Shown: positions 26,648 to 37,039, counted from the first letter of the stretch. The stretch: DNA of 64,000 nucleotides from Pseudocolwellia sp048296855 (GCA_048296855.1 CP182631.1); one strand, 5' to 3'. Translations and numbers: made by a program. Notes: generated from the letters alone by a model not told the origin.

Positions 26648-28708
26648 TTAGAATTCTGAAATATTATTCTCTTTAAATAACTGAACTAACTCATCTTCAG
26701 TAAGTACTTCTACCCCTAAGTCTTGTGCTTTTGTTAGTTTAGAGCCGGCTTTCTCTCCAGCAACTAAATAATGCGTTTTAGCAGAAACACTACCTGAGAC
26801 TTTAGCCCCTAAAGATTGTAAAGCAGCTTTAGCTTCGTTACGGCCCATTTGACTTAGCGTACCTGTTAAAACAAAGGTTTTATTAAGTAAAGGTTGCTCA
26901 TCAGCAGCTGCGACTTTTATTTCAGGCCAACTCATAAAAGACGTTAAATCAGCAATCACTTCAATATTATGATCTTGCTTGAAAAATTGAATTATGTTTT
27001 TCGCCACAATTACACCTACGTCAGGTACCGACTGTAAGGTTTCTTCATCTGCATTTTTAAGCGCATCGAAGGTTAAAAAGTGATGAGCTAAGTTATTTGC
27101 TGTAGTTTCACCTACTTCTCGAATGCCTAACGAGTATATAAACTTAGGCAATGTGGTTTGCTTGGCTTTTTCCATACCCGCAATTAAGTTAGCCGCAGAC
27201 TTTTGTCCCATACGCTCAAGCGTGCTAACACTTAATTCGGTTAATCTAAATAAATCTGCAGGTGTCGATATAAGCTTCTCATCCACTAATTGTTCAACTA
27301 ACTTATCACCTAAACCGTCAATATCAATCGCTTTCCTTGAGGCAAAATGCTTTATTGCCTCTTTACGTTGTGCACCACAAAATAAACCACCGGTACACCT
27401 TAAAACAGCCTCGCCTTCAGCTTTTAATACAGCTGAATCACATACAGGGCAAGTTGTCGGAAATTGAATTTCGCGAGCATTATCAGGTCGTTTATCAATA
27501 ACAACACTAACAATTTGAGGAATTACATCGCCTGCTCTTCTAATAATAACGGTATCGTTAATTTGTATTCCTAAACGATCAATTTCATCTTGGTTATGTA
27601 ATGTTGCATTACTAACCGTTACACCACCAACAAAAACAGGCTTTAAACGTGCTACTGGCGTTATTGCACCTGTACGCCCTACTTGAAACTCTACATCTTC
27701 TAATACAGTTAATTCTTCTTGAGCAGGAAATTTATAGGCCATTGCCCAACGCGGTGCTTTAGCTACAAAGCCTAACTTTTGCTGAAGTAAAATGTCGTCA
27801 ACTTTTAATACGGTACCGTCTATTTCGTAAGACAAACTTGAACGACTATTTAGTATATTTTGGTAAAATTCTTCGCATTCATCAGTATTTTTAAGCAATC
27901 TAACTTCTGGGCACATAGGTAAACCAAGCGCTTTAACTTGACATAATCGTTGGTGGTGAGAGTTTGATAACCATTGTGTGTTTTCATTGGCAACTCCGTC
28001 AATAAAGTCACCAACAAAACCTAAACCGTATGCATAAAAAGCTAAGTTACGCTTTGACGTTATTTTAGAATCAAGTTGTCTTAAACTACCTGCTGCTGCA
28101 TTTCTAGGGTTAGCAAAAGTTTTTTCGCCTTTTTTAATGGCGTTTTCGTTAAGTTGTTCAAAGCTTGCTTTAGGCATAAAAACTTCGCCGCGCACTTCAA
28201 TAATATCAGGGTAGTCATCCCCAGTAAGACGAAGTGGAATACTTTTAATAGTTCTTACGTTTTCTGTAATATTCTCGCCTGTAGCGCCATCACCACGGGT
28301 AGCCGCTTGAACAAGTACGCCATTTTCGTAACGTAGACTCACAGCTAAACCATCTAATTTAGGTTCCGCACAAATTTTTAGCGCTTTAGTGTTACCAATA
28401 CGGTCTTGTAATCGTTTTACAAAAGCATCCCATTCTTCTTTTGAAAAAACATTATCAAGCGATAACATAGGTATTTGATGAGTAACTTGTGTGAAAACCT
28501 TAAGTGCTTCTCCTCCTACTTTTTGGCTAGGAGAATCCATTTTTTTCAATTCAGGGTGTTCTGTCTCAATAGCAATCAATTCTTTCATTAATCTATCGTA
28601 CTCAGCATCAGGAACACTCGGTTCATCTAATACGTAATATTGATTGTTGTATTTATTGATTAAGGTATGAAGCTCACTAATTCGCTGAGATAACTGAATA
28701 TTTGACAT
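26648..28708 (-). CDS. ligA: NAD-dependent DNA ligase LigA
   Basis: LigA seals nicks in replication and repair using NAD+. The 686-residue protein has the Ia domain at the N-terminus (YYVLDEPSVPDAEYDRL) and the adenylated lysine K117 in CAEPKLDG. An OB fold, a four-cysteine zinc finger (CPVC...CTGGLFC), helix-hairpin-helix repeats and a C-terminal BRCT domain (about 605-680, LLNKTFVLTGTLSQMGR) follow. It lies downstream of zipA and smc, the common gamma-proteobacterial order, but a terminator hairpin separates it from zipA. Confidence 0.97.
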   Translation of the reverse strand: MSNIQLSQRISELHTLINKYNNQYYVLDEPSVPDAEYDRLMKELIAIETEHPELKKMDSPSQKVGGEALKVFTQVTHQIPMLSLDNVFSKEEWDAFVKRLQDRIGNTKALKICAEPKLDGLAVSLRYENGVLVQAATRGDGATGENITENVRTIKSIPLRLTGDDYPDIIEVRGEVFMPKASFEQLNENAIKKGEKTFANPRNAAAGSLRQLDSKITSKRNLAFYAYGLGFVGDFIDGVANENTQWLSNSHHQRLCQVKALGLPMCPEVRLLKNTDECEEFYQNILNSRSSLSYEIDGTVLKVDDILLQQKLGFVAKAPRWAMAYKFPAQEELTVLEDVEFQVGRTGAITPVARLKPVFVGGVTVSNATLHNQDEIDRLGIQINDTVIIRRAGDVIPQIVSVVIDKRPDNAREIQFPTTCPVCDSAVLKAEGEAVLRCTGGLFCGAQRKEAIKHFASRKAIDIDGLGDKLVEQLVDEKLISTPADLFRLTELSVSTLERMGQKSAANLIAGMEKAKQTTLPKFIYSLGIREVGETTANNLAHHFLTFDALKNADEETLQSVPDVGVIVAKNIIQFFKQDHNIEVIADLTSFMSWPEIKVAAADEQPLLNKTFVLTGTLSQMGRNEAKAALQSLGAKVSGSVSAKTHYLVAGEKAGSKLTKAQDLGVEVLTEDELVQLFKENNISEF

Positions 28709-28741
28709 AATAAAGGTGATAATTCACTTAAAGTTAAAAAC

Positions 28742-28804
28742 AAAAAAGGCTCTATAAAATAGAACCCTATTATAACCAAGTTGATTAATTTATTATTCAA
28801 CTTG
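28742..28804 (-). terminator. Two hairpins between zipA and ligA
   Basis: On the minus strand GGTTCTAT/ATAGAGCC (28748-28766, one wobble) is followed by TTTTTT, a standard terminator only about 35 bases before the ligA start. A second, 9-bp hairpin (CCAAGTTGA, 28776-28784, with TCAACTTGG, 28797-28805) lies just upstream. ligA must rely on read-through or its own promoter close to the start. Confidence 0.7.
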
Positions 28805-28836
28805 GCATTACTTAAATTAGCATAGCATTACAAATT

Positions 28837-30072
28837 TTATGCTAATGCGATACGATTTTTTCTTTCAAATTCTCTAATTTTACTTATGTAATGTTGCTCT
28901 GTTTGTTTAGTCATAACACTACGTTTATCATCGAGAAGCTGCGCCCCAAACTCTACAGAAATTTGTTTAGCTGCTCCTAGCATATGCTCAAAAACTTCAA
29001 ATGCGTCACCCGCGTTAGGTAAGGTCATAAATAATGTTACCCCACAGGTTGTGAAGTTTTCTAAAGCATCTAAGTCGAAAGTTCCTGGGTTCATAATATT
29101 AGCTAGACTAAAGGTTACTTTACCATTACCGGCACTATCTTGATGACGATGAAAAATATCCATATCGCCGTAGCGTAACCCCAAAGTTAGCAAGGTAGGC
29201 AGTAACGCTGCACCAGAAATTACTTCTCCTTGAGGCATAACAACAGAAACCACTAAAACTTCAGGTTCAAGTGGCTCTCTTTTCATTTGTTTTTCAGCGG
29301 TTACAGGTTCATCAATTGCTGACATAGATGGCATATCACCTGTATCGACAGGGTCACCAAAATTCAATTCAATTTGATTACGCTTAACAGCTTCTTTTTT
29401 AGTGATAGGTGCTTTCTTTTTAACTTTAGGTTTAGCTGTAGTAATAACCTCTTTAGCTTGAGGTTTTGGTTGTGTAATAGGCGTATCGTATAACGGCTTA
29501 TCTATAACCACCGGTTTTTTAACAGGTTCTTCTAAGTTTTCATTATTAAATAAATCAGGGTTTTCTGTTACGCCGTAGTCAAAATCGACAATATCGTCGC
29601 CAATATCTGTAGAACAGTCCTGCTCAGAGGTTCCTAGTTGCTCAATACCAGCGTCCGTTAAGCTAATATCAATTGAAGATGATTTAACTTTAGTTTCAGT
29701 CGTATCTATCGAGCTTGTTGTTAGCTGATCAGAAGGTTCGCTATAGTCAAAATCATCATTGACCAGCTCTGTATCAAGCGCACTATAACTAGGCTCTTTT
29801 TTAGCTGTAAAAGGCGTATTTTTTACTTCATTTTCATTAAGTGAATGGCTATCGCTTGGTGTTTTACTTCCAACCACGCGCGGTTTACTTACGCCATCTT
29901 GGTCAAAACCAGAACCGTCAAAACCTCTCTCAAGGGGTTCAATCGGTTCATTCGTTGCTTTTAATTTATAGGGGTTTTTATTTTTTCTTATCGTTATAAA
30001 ACCATGTATAAAAATTACTGCAATAATAACAGCGCTTAGAATTATAAGGGTGTTTCTAAAATTGCCTTCCAT
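28837..30072 (-). CDS. zipA: Cell division protein ZipA
   Basis: ZipA anchors FtsZ to the inner membrane. The 411-residue protein has an N-terminal membrane segment (about 8-26), a short basic stretch and a long Asp/Glu/Pro/Thr-rich unstructured linker (about 40-270). The C-terminal FtsZ-binding domain (about 275-405) contains VVSVVMPQGEVISGAALLP and FTTCGVTLFMTLPNAGDAFE. It follows smc by 8 bases. Confidence 0.93.
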   Translation of the reverse strand: MEGNFRNTLIILSAVIIAVIFIHGFITIRKNKNPYKLKATNEPIEPLERGFDGSGFDQDGVSKPRVVGSKTPSDSHSLNENEVKNTPFTAKKEPSYSALDTELVNDDFDYSEPSDQLTTSSIDTTETKVKSSSIDISLTDAGIEQLGTSEQDCSTDIGDDIVDFDYGVTENPDLFNNENLEEPVKKPVVIDKPLYDTPITQPKPQAKEVITTAKPKVKKKAPITKKEAVKRNQIELNFGDPVDTGDMPSMSAIDEPVTAEKQMKREPLEPEVLVVSVVMPQGEVISGAALLPTLLTLGLRYGDMDIFHRHQDSAGNGKVTFSLANIMNPGTFDLDALENFTTCGVTLFMTLPNAGDAFEVFEHMLGAAKQISVEFGAQLLDDKRSVMTKQTEQHYISKIREFERKNRIALA

Positions 30073-30080
30073 TTTTCAAC

Positions 30081-33000
30081 CTACAATATTTCGGCCATAG
30101 CGACAGCTTCTTCAATATCAACAGCAACCATTTTTGAAACTCCGGGCTCAAACATGGTAACGCCTGTTAAATGAGAAGCCATTTCCATGGCTATTTTATT
30201 ATGACTTATATAAATAAACTGAACAGTTCGCGACATTTCACGAACCAAGTTACAAAATCGACTTACGTTAGCATCATCTAACGGAGCGTCAACTTCATCC
30301 AACATACAAAAAGGTGCTGGATTTAATCTAAAAATTGCGAATACTAATGATAAAGCGGTCAGCGCTTTTTCACCACCAGATAATAGATGAATAGTACTGT
30401 TTTTTTTACCAGGTGGTTGTGCCATTATTGTTACTCCGGTGTCTAACATATCAGCTCCGGTTAATTCTAAATAGGCTTTCCCTCCACCAAACACCTTAGG
30501 AAATAGGCTTTTCAGGTCTTTATTTACCTGTTCAAAGGTGTTTTTAAATTTCTGACGACTCTCTTTATCTATTTTTTCGATTGCGGCTTCTAATGTGTTA
30601 ATTGCTAAGGTTAAATCATTATTTTGTGTATCTAAATATTCTTTACGCGTTAATTGTGTTTCGTATTCATCAATCGCAGCTAAATTAATTGCACCTAAGC
30701 GCTCTATATCTTTCGAAAGTCGAATAATATGCGCTTGCCAAATGCTTTCTTTGGCATTTTTAGGCATGTTATTCAGTATCTCATCAAATGATTGTTGTGT
30801 TTCTCGAAGTAAATCTAATGACGATTCAGCTCGTAATTTAAAACTTTCATAATCTAAATGAAATTTAGCGGATTTTTCACGTAAAGTTAAAATATTATCC
30901 TGATTTTTCTTTTGTTCAAGCTCAAGTGTTTTCACCTCAAGTTGAGTATCCGCAATATCTTGCTGAAGCTTTTCTATTTTGCTGTCTGTTTCAGACATTT
31001 CTTTAAGCCATTGAACCAGCTTATCTTCATCAATTTTTAATGGTTCGGCGCTGTTATCAATAACATGCTGATTAGACATTTGTTGTTCTATTAAACGTTC
31101 TATTGTTTTTTGAACACTTTGCACACTCTGCTTACATTGATCTTTTTCGTTTTTAAATTGCTCAACTTTAATGGCTATATTATGACGTTCTTCAGCTAAG
31201 TTATTCACTCGTTTTTGCGCAACACTCACTTGTTTTGCTAGGCTTTCTTGTTGATTTTTTAATTGCTCAAAATCAACATCAGCCGGCATCACTAATTGAT
31301 TACGCTGCTCCGTAAGCTGATTAATATGTTGTTGAATATTGATGAGTTGTTGCTTATGAAACTCAATGTCACTTTTTATTTTTTGCTGTTGTGTTAAATA
31401 AAATTGCTGATTTTGCTCCGCTAATGCTTCTGTTTGTTTAGCGTTTTGCAGCGATAACTCAATAGCTTTACTTTCAATATTTAACTGTTCTTGTTCTGTT
31501 AACAACTGCTGTAACTCAAACTCTAACTTAATTAACCCTTCTTTATTTGTATTTACAGCTTGCTCTAGTTGACAAATATCTGTCGTTAATTGCGCTTTTC
31601 TTTCAAGTAATAAAAGATGATTCGGCGTGCTTTCAATAGTACCTTTACGAACAAAACCATGTCCTAACCACGTAGTATCCATGCAAATAACAGATTCGTC
31701 ACCCCCAAGTTTTGGAAGGATTTTTTGCGCTTGTTCAACATTATCAGCAAAATAAATTTTTTGAAAAAAAGAAAGAGCAGACGGTAAATTCTGTATTTTT
31801 TCAGTAATAGAACCCGCAGAATTTTGGTTTATATGAGTATGAGATTCAATTAACAAAACCGTTTCTAAATGTTTAATGGCTGAAATAGAGTCTGATACTG
31901 AGTTAACTATTTCTGCTTGTGACCAACTTAACAGTAAACTTTCTACCGCTTTTTCCCAGCCTGACTCTACGCTAAGCTGCTCAACAAGGCTTGGAATATT
32001 TTGCTTTTGTTCACCACCTTCAACCACTATACCTTTTTCTTGTAAGCTATTTCCCTGTAAACAAGTATGCTGTTCAACTTGCCAATTTTCTTTACGAGAA
32101 AGTTGCTCATCAATATTCATTATATTGTTGTTGAATGCGGTTAATGAGGCTATTTCACTGGCCAATAATTGCTTAGTTTCGCTTATTTTATTTTGCTTAG
32201 CTTGGATCTGTTGATTTAATTTCTGTTGTTTACTTAGGGTAAGCGCTAACGATTTCTCAATAGTTTTACTTTCTTTAATATCAACCTGATTAGATGAATT
32301 ATTCTGATACTGCTCATCAATATATAACAGCTGATTATTTAACGATTCAATTTGTTCATTAGCTTGTGATTTTTTTTGCTGCTCTAATTCGACTTTATTT
32401 GTAATGGTTGCTGTTTTTTCTTTAAATTCAGCAACACTTTGGTAAGAAGCATTCCATAAAGCTTGCACTGCATTTTGTTGTGTAGATAAACCTTCTAACG
32501 TTTTTTGTTCTGTTATTAATTTTTTTTCTACATCGCTCAACTGAGGTAAAATTTTCGTTAAGCTATTTTCTAATTTATTTCTTTTTTCTTGTTCTGTTTT
32601 TAAAAGCGCTTGAGCATTTAAAAGTTGCTGCTGAGTAATATCATTATTTTGTGTAATACTGGTGCTTTGCTGTTTTAAATGCTTAATATTTTGCTCTGTG
32701 CGGGCAATATGATTAGTTAGCTCTAACTTTTTATTATTAAAGCTAGTAATGCTCTCATTATTTAGTTCAACCTTTTGCTTCGCTTGAAACAGCGCAATAT
32801 TTTGTTCTTCTTGAATTTTAGCAATCGACTCAATATCAATTTGGGCATCGTTATAAAACGTTTGTTGTTGTTTACTTTGCTGATCAAAAGCTTGCCAGCG
32901 TAATACTGAAAGTTCAGCTTTATATTTTCGCTCTTGTGCTTTTAAAGTACGAAAACGTTTAGCTGCTTCCGATTGTTTATGGAGTTTATCTATTTGTAGA

Positions 33001-33605
33001 CTCAGTTCAGCACGAATGTCACTCAAACGAGCAAGGTTTTCACGGGTGTGTCTAATTCTATTTTCGGTATCTTTACGTCGTTCTTTATATTTTGAAATAC
33101 CCGCGGCTTCTTCAATAAATATACGTAATTCATGAGGTTTAGATTCGATTAAACGAGAAATAGTACCTTGCTCAATAATGGCATAACTACGAGGTCCTAA
33201 ACCTGTACCTAAAAATATATCCGTTATATCTCTACGACGACATTTGGTTCCATTCAAAAAATAAGTGTTGGTGCTTTCTCGATTAACTAAACGACGAATA
33301 GAAATTTCATTTCGATCCGCCATATTCCCTTGAATACGACCATCTAAATTATCAAAAACTAATTCTACACTGGCTTGACCTATAGGTTTACGGCTTGATG
33401 AACCATTAAAAATAACGTCGGTCATAGAATCGCCACGTAAATTTTTAGCTGAGCTTTCACCTAACACCCAACGAACAGCATCAATGATATTAGATTTACC
33501 ACAACCATTTGGGCCAACAATCGCGGTCATCTGTTGTTCAAAAGGCACTTTAGTTGGATCAACAAAAGATTTAAAGCCAGCCAGTTTTATATGCTTTAAG
33601 CGCAT
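30081..33605 (-). CDS. smc: Chromosome segregation ATPase SMC
   Basis: The 1174-residue protein has the SMC layout. An N-terminal head has Walker A GPNGCGKSN. Two long Gln/Glu/Lys-rich coiled coils (about 170-505 and 670-1000) surround a hinge near 510-660. The C-terminal head has the signature LLSGGEKALTALSLVFA and Walker B FCMLDEVDAPLDD. The organism therefore probably uses SMC-type condensin rather than MukB, as in Pseudomonas and other Alteromonadales. scpA and scpB are not in this window. Confidence 0.96.
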   Translation of the reverse strand: MRLKHIKLAGFKSFVDPTKVPFEQQMTAIVGPNGCGKSNIIDAVRWVLGESSAKNLRGDSMTDVIFNGSSSRKPIGQASVELVFDNLDGRIQGNMADRNEISIRRLVNRESTNTYFLNGTKCRRRDITDIFLGTGLGPRSYAIIEQGTISRLIESKPHELRIFIEEAAGISKYKERRKDTENRIRHTRENLARLSDIRAELSLQIDKLHKQSEAAKRFRTLKAQERKYKAELSVLRWQAFDQQSKQQQTFYNDAQIDIESIAKIQEEQNIALFQAKQKVELNNESITSFNNKKLELTNHIARTEQNIKHLKQQSTSITQNNDITQQQLLNAQALLKTEQEKRNKLENSLTKILPQLSDVEKKLITEQKTLEGLSTQQNAVQALWNASYQSVAEFKEKTATITNKVELEQQKKSQANEQIESLNNQLLYIDEQYQNNSSNQVDIKESKTIEKSLALTLSKQQKLNQQIQAKQNKISETKQLLASEIASLTAFNNNIMNIDEQLSRKENWQVEQHTCLQGNSLQEKGIVVEGGEQKQNIPSLVEQLSVESGWEKAVESLLLSWSQAEIVNSVSDSISAIKHLETVLLIESHTHINQNSAGSITEKIQNLPSALSFFQKIYFADNVEQAQKILPKLGGDESVICMDTTWLGHGFVRKGTIESTPNHLLLLERKAQLTTDICQLEQAVNTNKEGLIKLEFELQQLLTEQEQLNIESKAIELSLQNAKQTEALAEQNQQFYLTQQQKIKSDIEFHKQQLINIQQHINQLTEQRNQLVMPADVDFEQLKNQQESLAKQVSVAQKRVNNLAEERHNIAIKVEQFKNEKDQCKQSVQSVQKTIERLIEQQMSNQHVIDNSAEPLKIDEDKLVQWLKEMSETDSKIEKLQQDIADTQLEVKTLELEQKKNQDNILTLREKSAKFHLDYESFKLRAESSLDLLRETQQSFDEILNNMPKNAKESIWQAHIIRLSKDIERLGAINLAAIDEYETQLTRKEYLDTQNNDLTLAINTLEAAIEKIDKESRQKFKNTFEQVNKDLKSLFPKVFGGGKAYLELTGADMLDTGVTIMAQPPGKKNSTIHLLSGGEKALTALSLVFAIFRLNPAPFCMLDEVDAPLDDANVSRFCNLVREMSRTVQFIYISHNKIAMEMASHLTGVTMFEPGVSKMVAVDIEEAVAMAEIL

Positions 33606-33748
33606 ATTATAAACAACCCCTTTTAATCATATTTAATTGTCGCCCACAAAGATTGGAATAATTGATGATAAGATAAACGATTTGCTCGTACCCTATTATA
33701 AGCCGCTAACTTTACCAGATGTTGATGTGCTTTGTAACAATTCAATAC

Positions 33749-33777
33749 TGTAATTTTAAAGCCGTTCAACATATAAT
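33749..33777 (+). promoter_or_regulatory. Possible promoter of cysZ
   Basis: A perfect TATAAT lies at 33772-33777, about 40 bases before the ATG. The -35 (TGTAAT, 33749-33754) at 17-base spacing is poor. The divergent smc promoter should lie in the same 210-base gap but was not recognised. Confidence 0.35.
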
Positions 33778-33816
33778 CGACTCTGTAATATCAAACAGTT
33801 AGGTAAATTAAAAACG

Positions 33817-34566
33817 ATGCAACACAATACTTCTTCAACACAAAATACCAGTGGCGCTGGGTATTTTTTTAAAGGCTTTGACCTTATTCAACAAAAAGGC
33901 ATTAAACGATTTGTTTTTGTTCCATTGTTTATCAATTTAATTTTATTCAGCGTAGCTTTTTATTACCTTTATTTGCAACTTGATCATTACATGGCGATGT
34001 TTACTCAATGGTTACCTAGTTGGTTAACTTGGCTTAGTACGGTTTTGTGGCCTTTTGTTTTAATTGCCGTTGTGGTGCTGTTTTCTTTTATATTTAGTAC
34101 GGCAGCAAACTGGTTAGCTGCACCTTTTAATGGTTTGTTATCAGAAAAAGTTGAAGCTATGTTAACAGGTGAACCAAGCCCTGATGGTGGATTTAGCGAT
34201 ATTATTAAAGATATTCCCCGTACTGTAGGCCGAGAGTGGACTAAGCTTTGTTATTACGTACCTAGAGCGCTAGGCTTTCTTTTAATTATGTTTATTTTAC
34301 CCGTTATAGGGCAAGTTATTTGGTTTATTTTTGTTGCTTGGATGATGGCTGTTCAATATAAAGATTACCCTTTTGATAATCATAAAATATCATTTACTGA
34401 TATGAAAAACGCACTTAAAAAGAAACAAGGGTTAAGCTATGGTTTTGGATTTACAGTGGCTATTTTTTCAATGCTTCCAGTAGTCAATTTAATTGTAATG
34501 CCTGTTGCTATTTGCGGCGCAACAAACCTTTGGGTTGATCATTATAGAAAATCATTTATACGTTAA
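33817..34566 (+). CDS. cysZ: Sulfate transporter CysZ
   Basis: The 249-residue membrane protein matches the CysZ/EI24 family: an N-terminal FKGFDLIQQKGIKRFVFVPL, four or more hydrophobic stretches (about 25-50, 68-95, 150-180 and 208-235) and the region PRTVGREWTKLCYYVPRALG. CysZ takes up sulfate for cysteine synthesis. It is divergent from the smc-zipA-ligA group, as cysZ neighbours zipA in E. coli. Confidence 0.9.
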   Translation: MQHNTSSTQNTSGAGYFFKGFDLIQQKGIKRFVFVPLFINLILFSVAFYYLYLQLDHYMAMFTQWLPSWLTWLSTVLWPFVLIAVVVLFSFIFSTAANWLAAPFNGLLSEKVEAMLTGEPSPDGGFSDIIKDIPRTVGREWTKLCYYVPRALGFLLIMFILPVIGQVIWFIFVAWMMAVQYKDYPFDNHKISFTDMKNALKKKQGLSYGFGFTVAIFSMLPVVNLIVMPVAICGATNLWVDHYRKSFIR

Positions 34567-34681
34567 GATAAATAGCTTATAAGCTAAGCCTTGTTTCACT
34601 TTAATTAAAAGTTCAGCACTCGCTTAGCCAAAATAAACATGCTATAACTTGTTATATTTATATTATATATAGGGAAATACC

Positions 34682-35056
34682 GTGGCTAAAAACACCAATA
34701 AATCACTGATATTTTCAATGTTCTGTTCAACTTTATGTTCAGCATTGTTAAGCTCAACACTGTTAAGTACAAGCGTAAATGCGGCTGATACTGAAAAAGT
34801 AACCATTGAAGTAATGAATGATGCTAAAATTTTCGCGCAATTTGACGATGAAGTTCCTGCCGTAATTAATTATTTCACAAAAAATAATGAAACCAGTATT
34901 GTGGATTTTTATGAAGAAAATTATGGTCAAGCTATTTCATCTAGCAGAAAAAAAGGCCGATTAGAAAAGTCATTTATAAAAGATAACTACAATATAAAAA
35001 TCATTATTTCTGAACAAGATAATTTTAGGCAAGTTGATGTATTAGTCACTAAATAA
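34682..35056 (+). CDS. Small exported protein, unknown function
   Basis: The 124-residue product starts at a GTG (34682) with AGGGA 7 bases upstream. It has a signal peptide of about 35 residues (ending SVNA) and a mature part of about 90 residues with a mixed charge pattern and no cysteine. No family is recognised. It is monocistronic, with its own terminator. Confidence 0.65.
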   Translation: MAKNTNKSLIFSMFCSTLCSALLSSTLLSTSVNAADTEKVTIEVMNDAKIFAQFDDEVPAVINYFTKNNETSIVDFYEENYGQAISSSRKKGRLEKSFIKDNYNIKIIISEQDNFRQVDVLVTK

Positions 35057-35083
35057 CGCAGATATATATTCAACCCCTAATGA

Positions 35084-35110
35084 ACAAAAGGAGCTTAATG
35101 CTCCTTTTTT
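35084..35110. terminator. Terminator between the small exported protein and the aminopeptidase
   Basis: AAAGGAGC (35087-35094) pairs with GCTCCTTT (35100-35107), loop TTAAT, followed by Ts on the plus strand and preceded by As. It can work for both convergent genes. Confidence 0.88.
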
Positions 35111-35138
35111 AGTTAATAGTTTTGTCTGATAGCTATTT

Positions 35139-36983
35139 TCAATCAAACAATGCGTCTATCGTTCCTTGCGCTAAGCCATGGTATCCAGGTCTTGCTTGTT
35201 TATATACTTTTAAAGCCCAGTCTTTTCCTTCTTGCGTGGTAACAAGCTCTTTATATAACGGCACAATAAGTTTGCGTCGTCCTATAGATTTTAAGTAAGT
35301 CGCCATTTGCGGATAAACATGTTTATAACCAGCTTTAATTGATAATAAGTACCAAGCATGGGCAATTTCAGCATTCGTACTTACGGTTAAATTAAAACGT
35401 TTATCTAGTGTACTCATGAATGATTCATTAATATCTAATGGTAAGTTATTAATGAAATGAAGCCACTCGTGTAACGTCCACTGTGTGGTATTAATTTCAT
35501 CTAAACTAATAGCTTTTGATAACAATTCATTTGTTAAGTTATCAATCACGTTAAAGGCATTAGAGGTTGGTTTAGGTGAAACACTGGGTAAACCTTGTCC
35601 ATAAATCCATTCATTCAATACTTTATCAGAAACTATATCAGGGTATTTATGCGTTAAGTTTTCTTTTAAATACACTATAAAGTTTTCAGTACCTAAGCTT
35701 TGAAAAGCATGGCTATTAAAATAGTCGAGCATGAATATATCAAACTTATCTCGACCAAACTTTTCTTCTAAGTACATTAAAAACAACTGACCTTTTACAT
35801 AAGGTACACCCGAAAAAGCATCATCAGGATCGCGTCCTTTCAAATCAATATAAAGCTGTGTATCACCAGGTGCTAATACCGAGATTTCATCATTCAAACC
35901 TTGAGCGCCTAATGCTTGCTCCATAACAGCACGGTCTACACCAAAAACAGATTCCATAATGCGATTTTCAACATAACTGGTAAAACCTTCGTTTAACCAT
36001 AAGTCTCTCCAACTTTCATTAGTGACTAAGTTACCAGACCAAGAATGAGCTAACTCATGCGCAATAAGGTTTACTAAACTTTTGTCGCCCGCAATAACAG
36101 TAGGAGTAATAAAGGATAAGCGTGGGTTTTCCATACCGCCAAAAGGAAAACTCGGTGGTAAAATAAGTAAATCGTATCTACCCCAGCGATAAGGCCCAAA
36201 TAATTTTTCTGTTTCATCAATCATCGCTTGTGTGTCATCAAATTCAGCAACAGCCGCGTCTAATATAGACGCTTCAGCATAAATACCCGTTTGCTTACTC
36301 ATGGCTTTAAACTGTAAATCACCGACACCTATTGCAATTAAGTAAGAAGGAATAGCTTGCGGCATTGAAAAGAAGTAATCACCATCACGTTCGGTATCAG
36401 GTTCATTGTTAGCACTCATTACCGCAACTAAATCTTTATCGGTTGTAATTCGTGCTGTATAGGTAGCTCTTACCGTGGGTGTATCTTGAATAGGTATCCA
36501 TGATCGCGCGTGAATGGCTTGGTTTTGGCTGAATAAAAAAGGTTTGTTTTTGCCTGCCGTTTGTTCCGGTAGCAACCACTGTAATCCTGAAGCTTTTTCC
36601 GTTGAGTGGTAATATACACGTACTTTTTTTGCTTTAAATTGAGGTTTAATGGTTAGCTTAGCACCAAGAACATCATCTCGTTTTGCTAACATATATTGCA
36701 CTTTCACCCAGTTACCTGAGTTATTTTGTGCCATTACGCGTTTAATAATTAAATCACGAGTATCTAAATAAATAGGTTGTAGATCATCAGACAACCACTT
36801 TAACGATAGTTCAGCAAACCCTTTAAGTGATTTTTCTTCAAAATCGACAGCTAAGTCTAAATAAATATGTGTTGTGGTCACCTGATCATAATTAGCATAG
36901 GTATATGCATCTTTAAGTTGAGCATTTGCCGCACAAGACAAACTAACTAAGACTAAAGTGATAATTTTTAATAAGTATTTCAT
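35139..36983 (-). CDS. Exported M1 family aminopeptidase (leukotriene A4 hydrolase-like)
   Basis: The ATG at 36983 gives a typical signal peptide (MKYLLKIITLVLVSLSCAANA); an earlier in-frame ATG at 36998 overlaps the end of an upstream terminator. The 614-residue protein has the substrate motif GGMENP and the zinc site HELAH (H309, E310, H313) with the third ligand E332, spaced exactly HExxH-X18-E. Domain order fits the LTA4 hydrolase/aminopeptidase B branch, and its length is close to the cold-active aminopeptidase described from Colwellia psychrerythraea. It probably trims peptides in the periplasm. Confidence 0.9.
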   Translation of the reverse strand: MKYLLKIITLVLVSLSCAANAQLKDAYTYANYDQVTTTHIYLDLAVDFEEKSLKGFAELSLKWLSDDLQPIYLDTRDLIIKRVMAQNNSGNWVKVQYMLAKRDDVLGAKLTIKPQFKAKKVRVYYHSTEKASGLQWLLPEQTAGKNKPFLFSQNQAIHARSWIPIQDTPTVRATYTARITTDKDLVAVMSANNEPDTERDGDYFFSMPQAIPSYLIAIGVGDLQFKAMSKQTGIYAEASILDAAVAEFDDTQAMIDETEKLFGPYRWGRYDLLILPPSFPFGGMENPRLSFITPTVIAGDKSLVNLIAHELAHSWSGNLVTNESWRDLWLNEGFTSYVENRIMESVFGVDRAVMEQALGAQGLNDEISVLAPGDTQLYIDLKGRDPDDAFSGVPYVKGQLFLMYLEEKFGRDKFDIFMLDYFNSHAFQSLGTENFIVYLKENLTHKYPDIVSDKVLNEWIYGQGLPSVSPKPTSNAFNVIDNLTNELLSKAISLDEINTTQWTLHEWLHFINNLPLDINESFMSTLDKRFNLTVSTNAEIAHAWYLLSIKAGYKHVYPQMATYLKSIGRRKLIVPLYKELVTTQEGKDWALKVYKQARPGYHGLAQGTIDALFD

Positions 36984-36996
36984 TATATAAACATCC

Positions 36997-37039
36997 ATAA
37001 AAAATAGGCCTTTAGATTAAGATAACCTAAAGGCCTATT
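36997..37039 (-). terminator. Strong hairpin between motY and the aminopeptidase gene
   Basis: A 13-bp perfect stem (37003-37015 with 37027-37039, arm AATAGGCCTTTAG) is followed on the minus strand by six Ts. It ends motY transcription but lies only about 15 bases before the aminopeptidase start codon. Confidence 0.88.
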
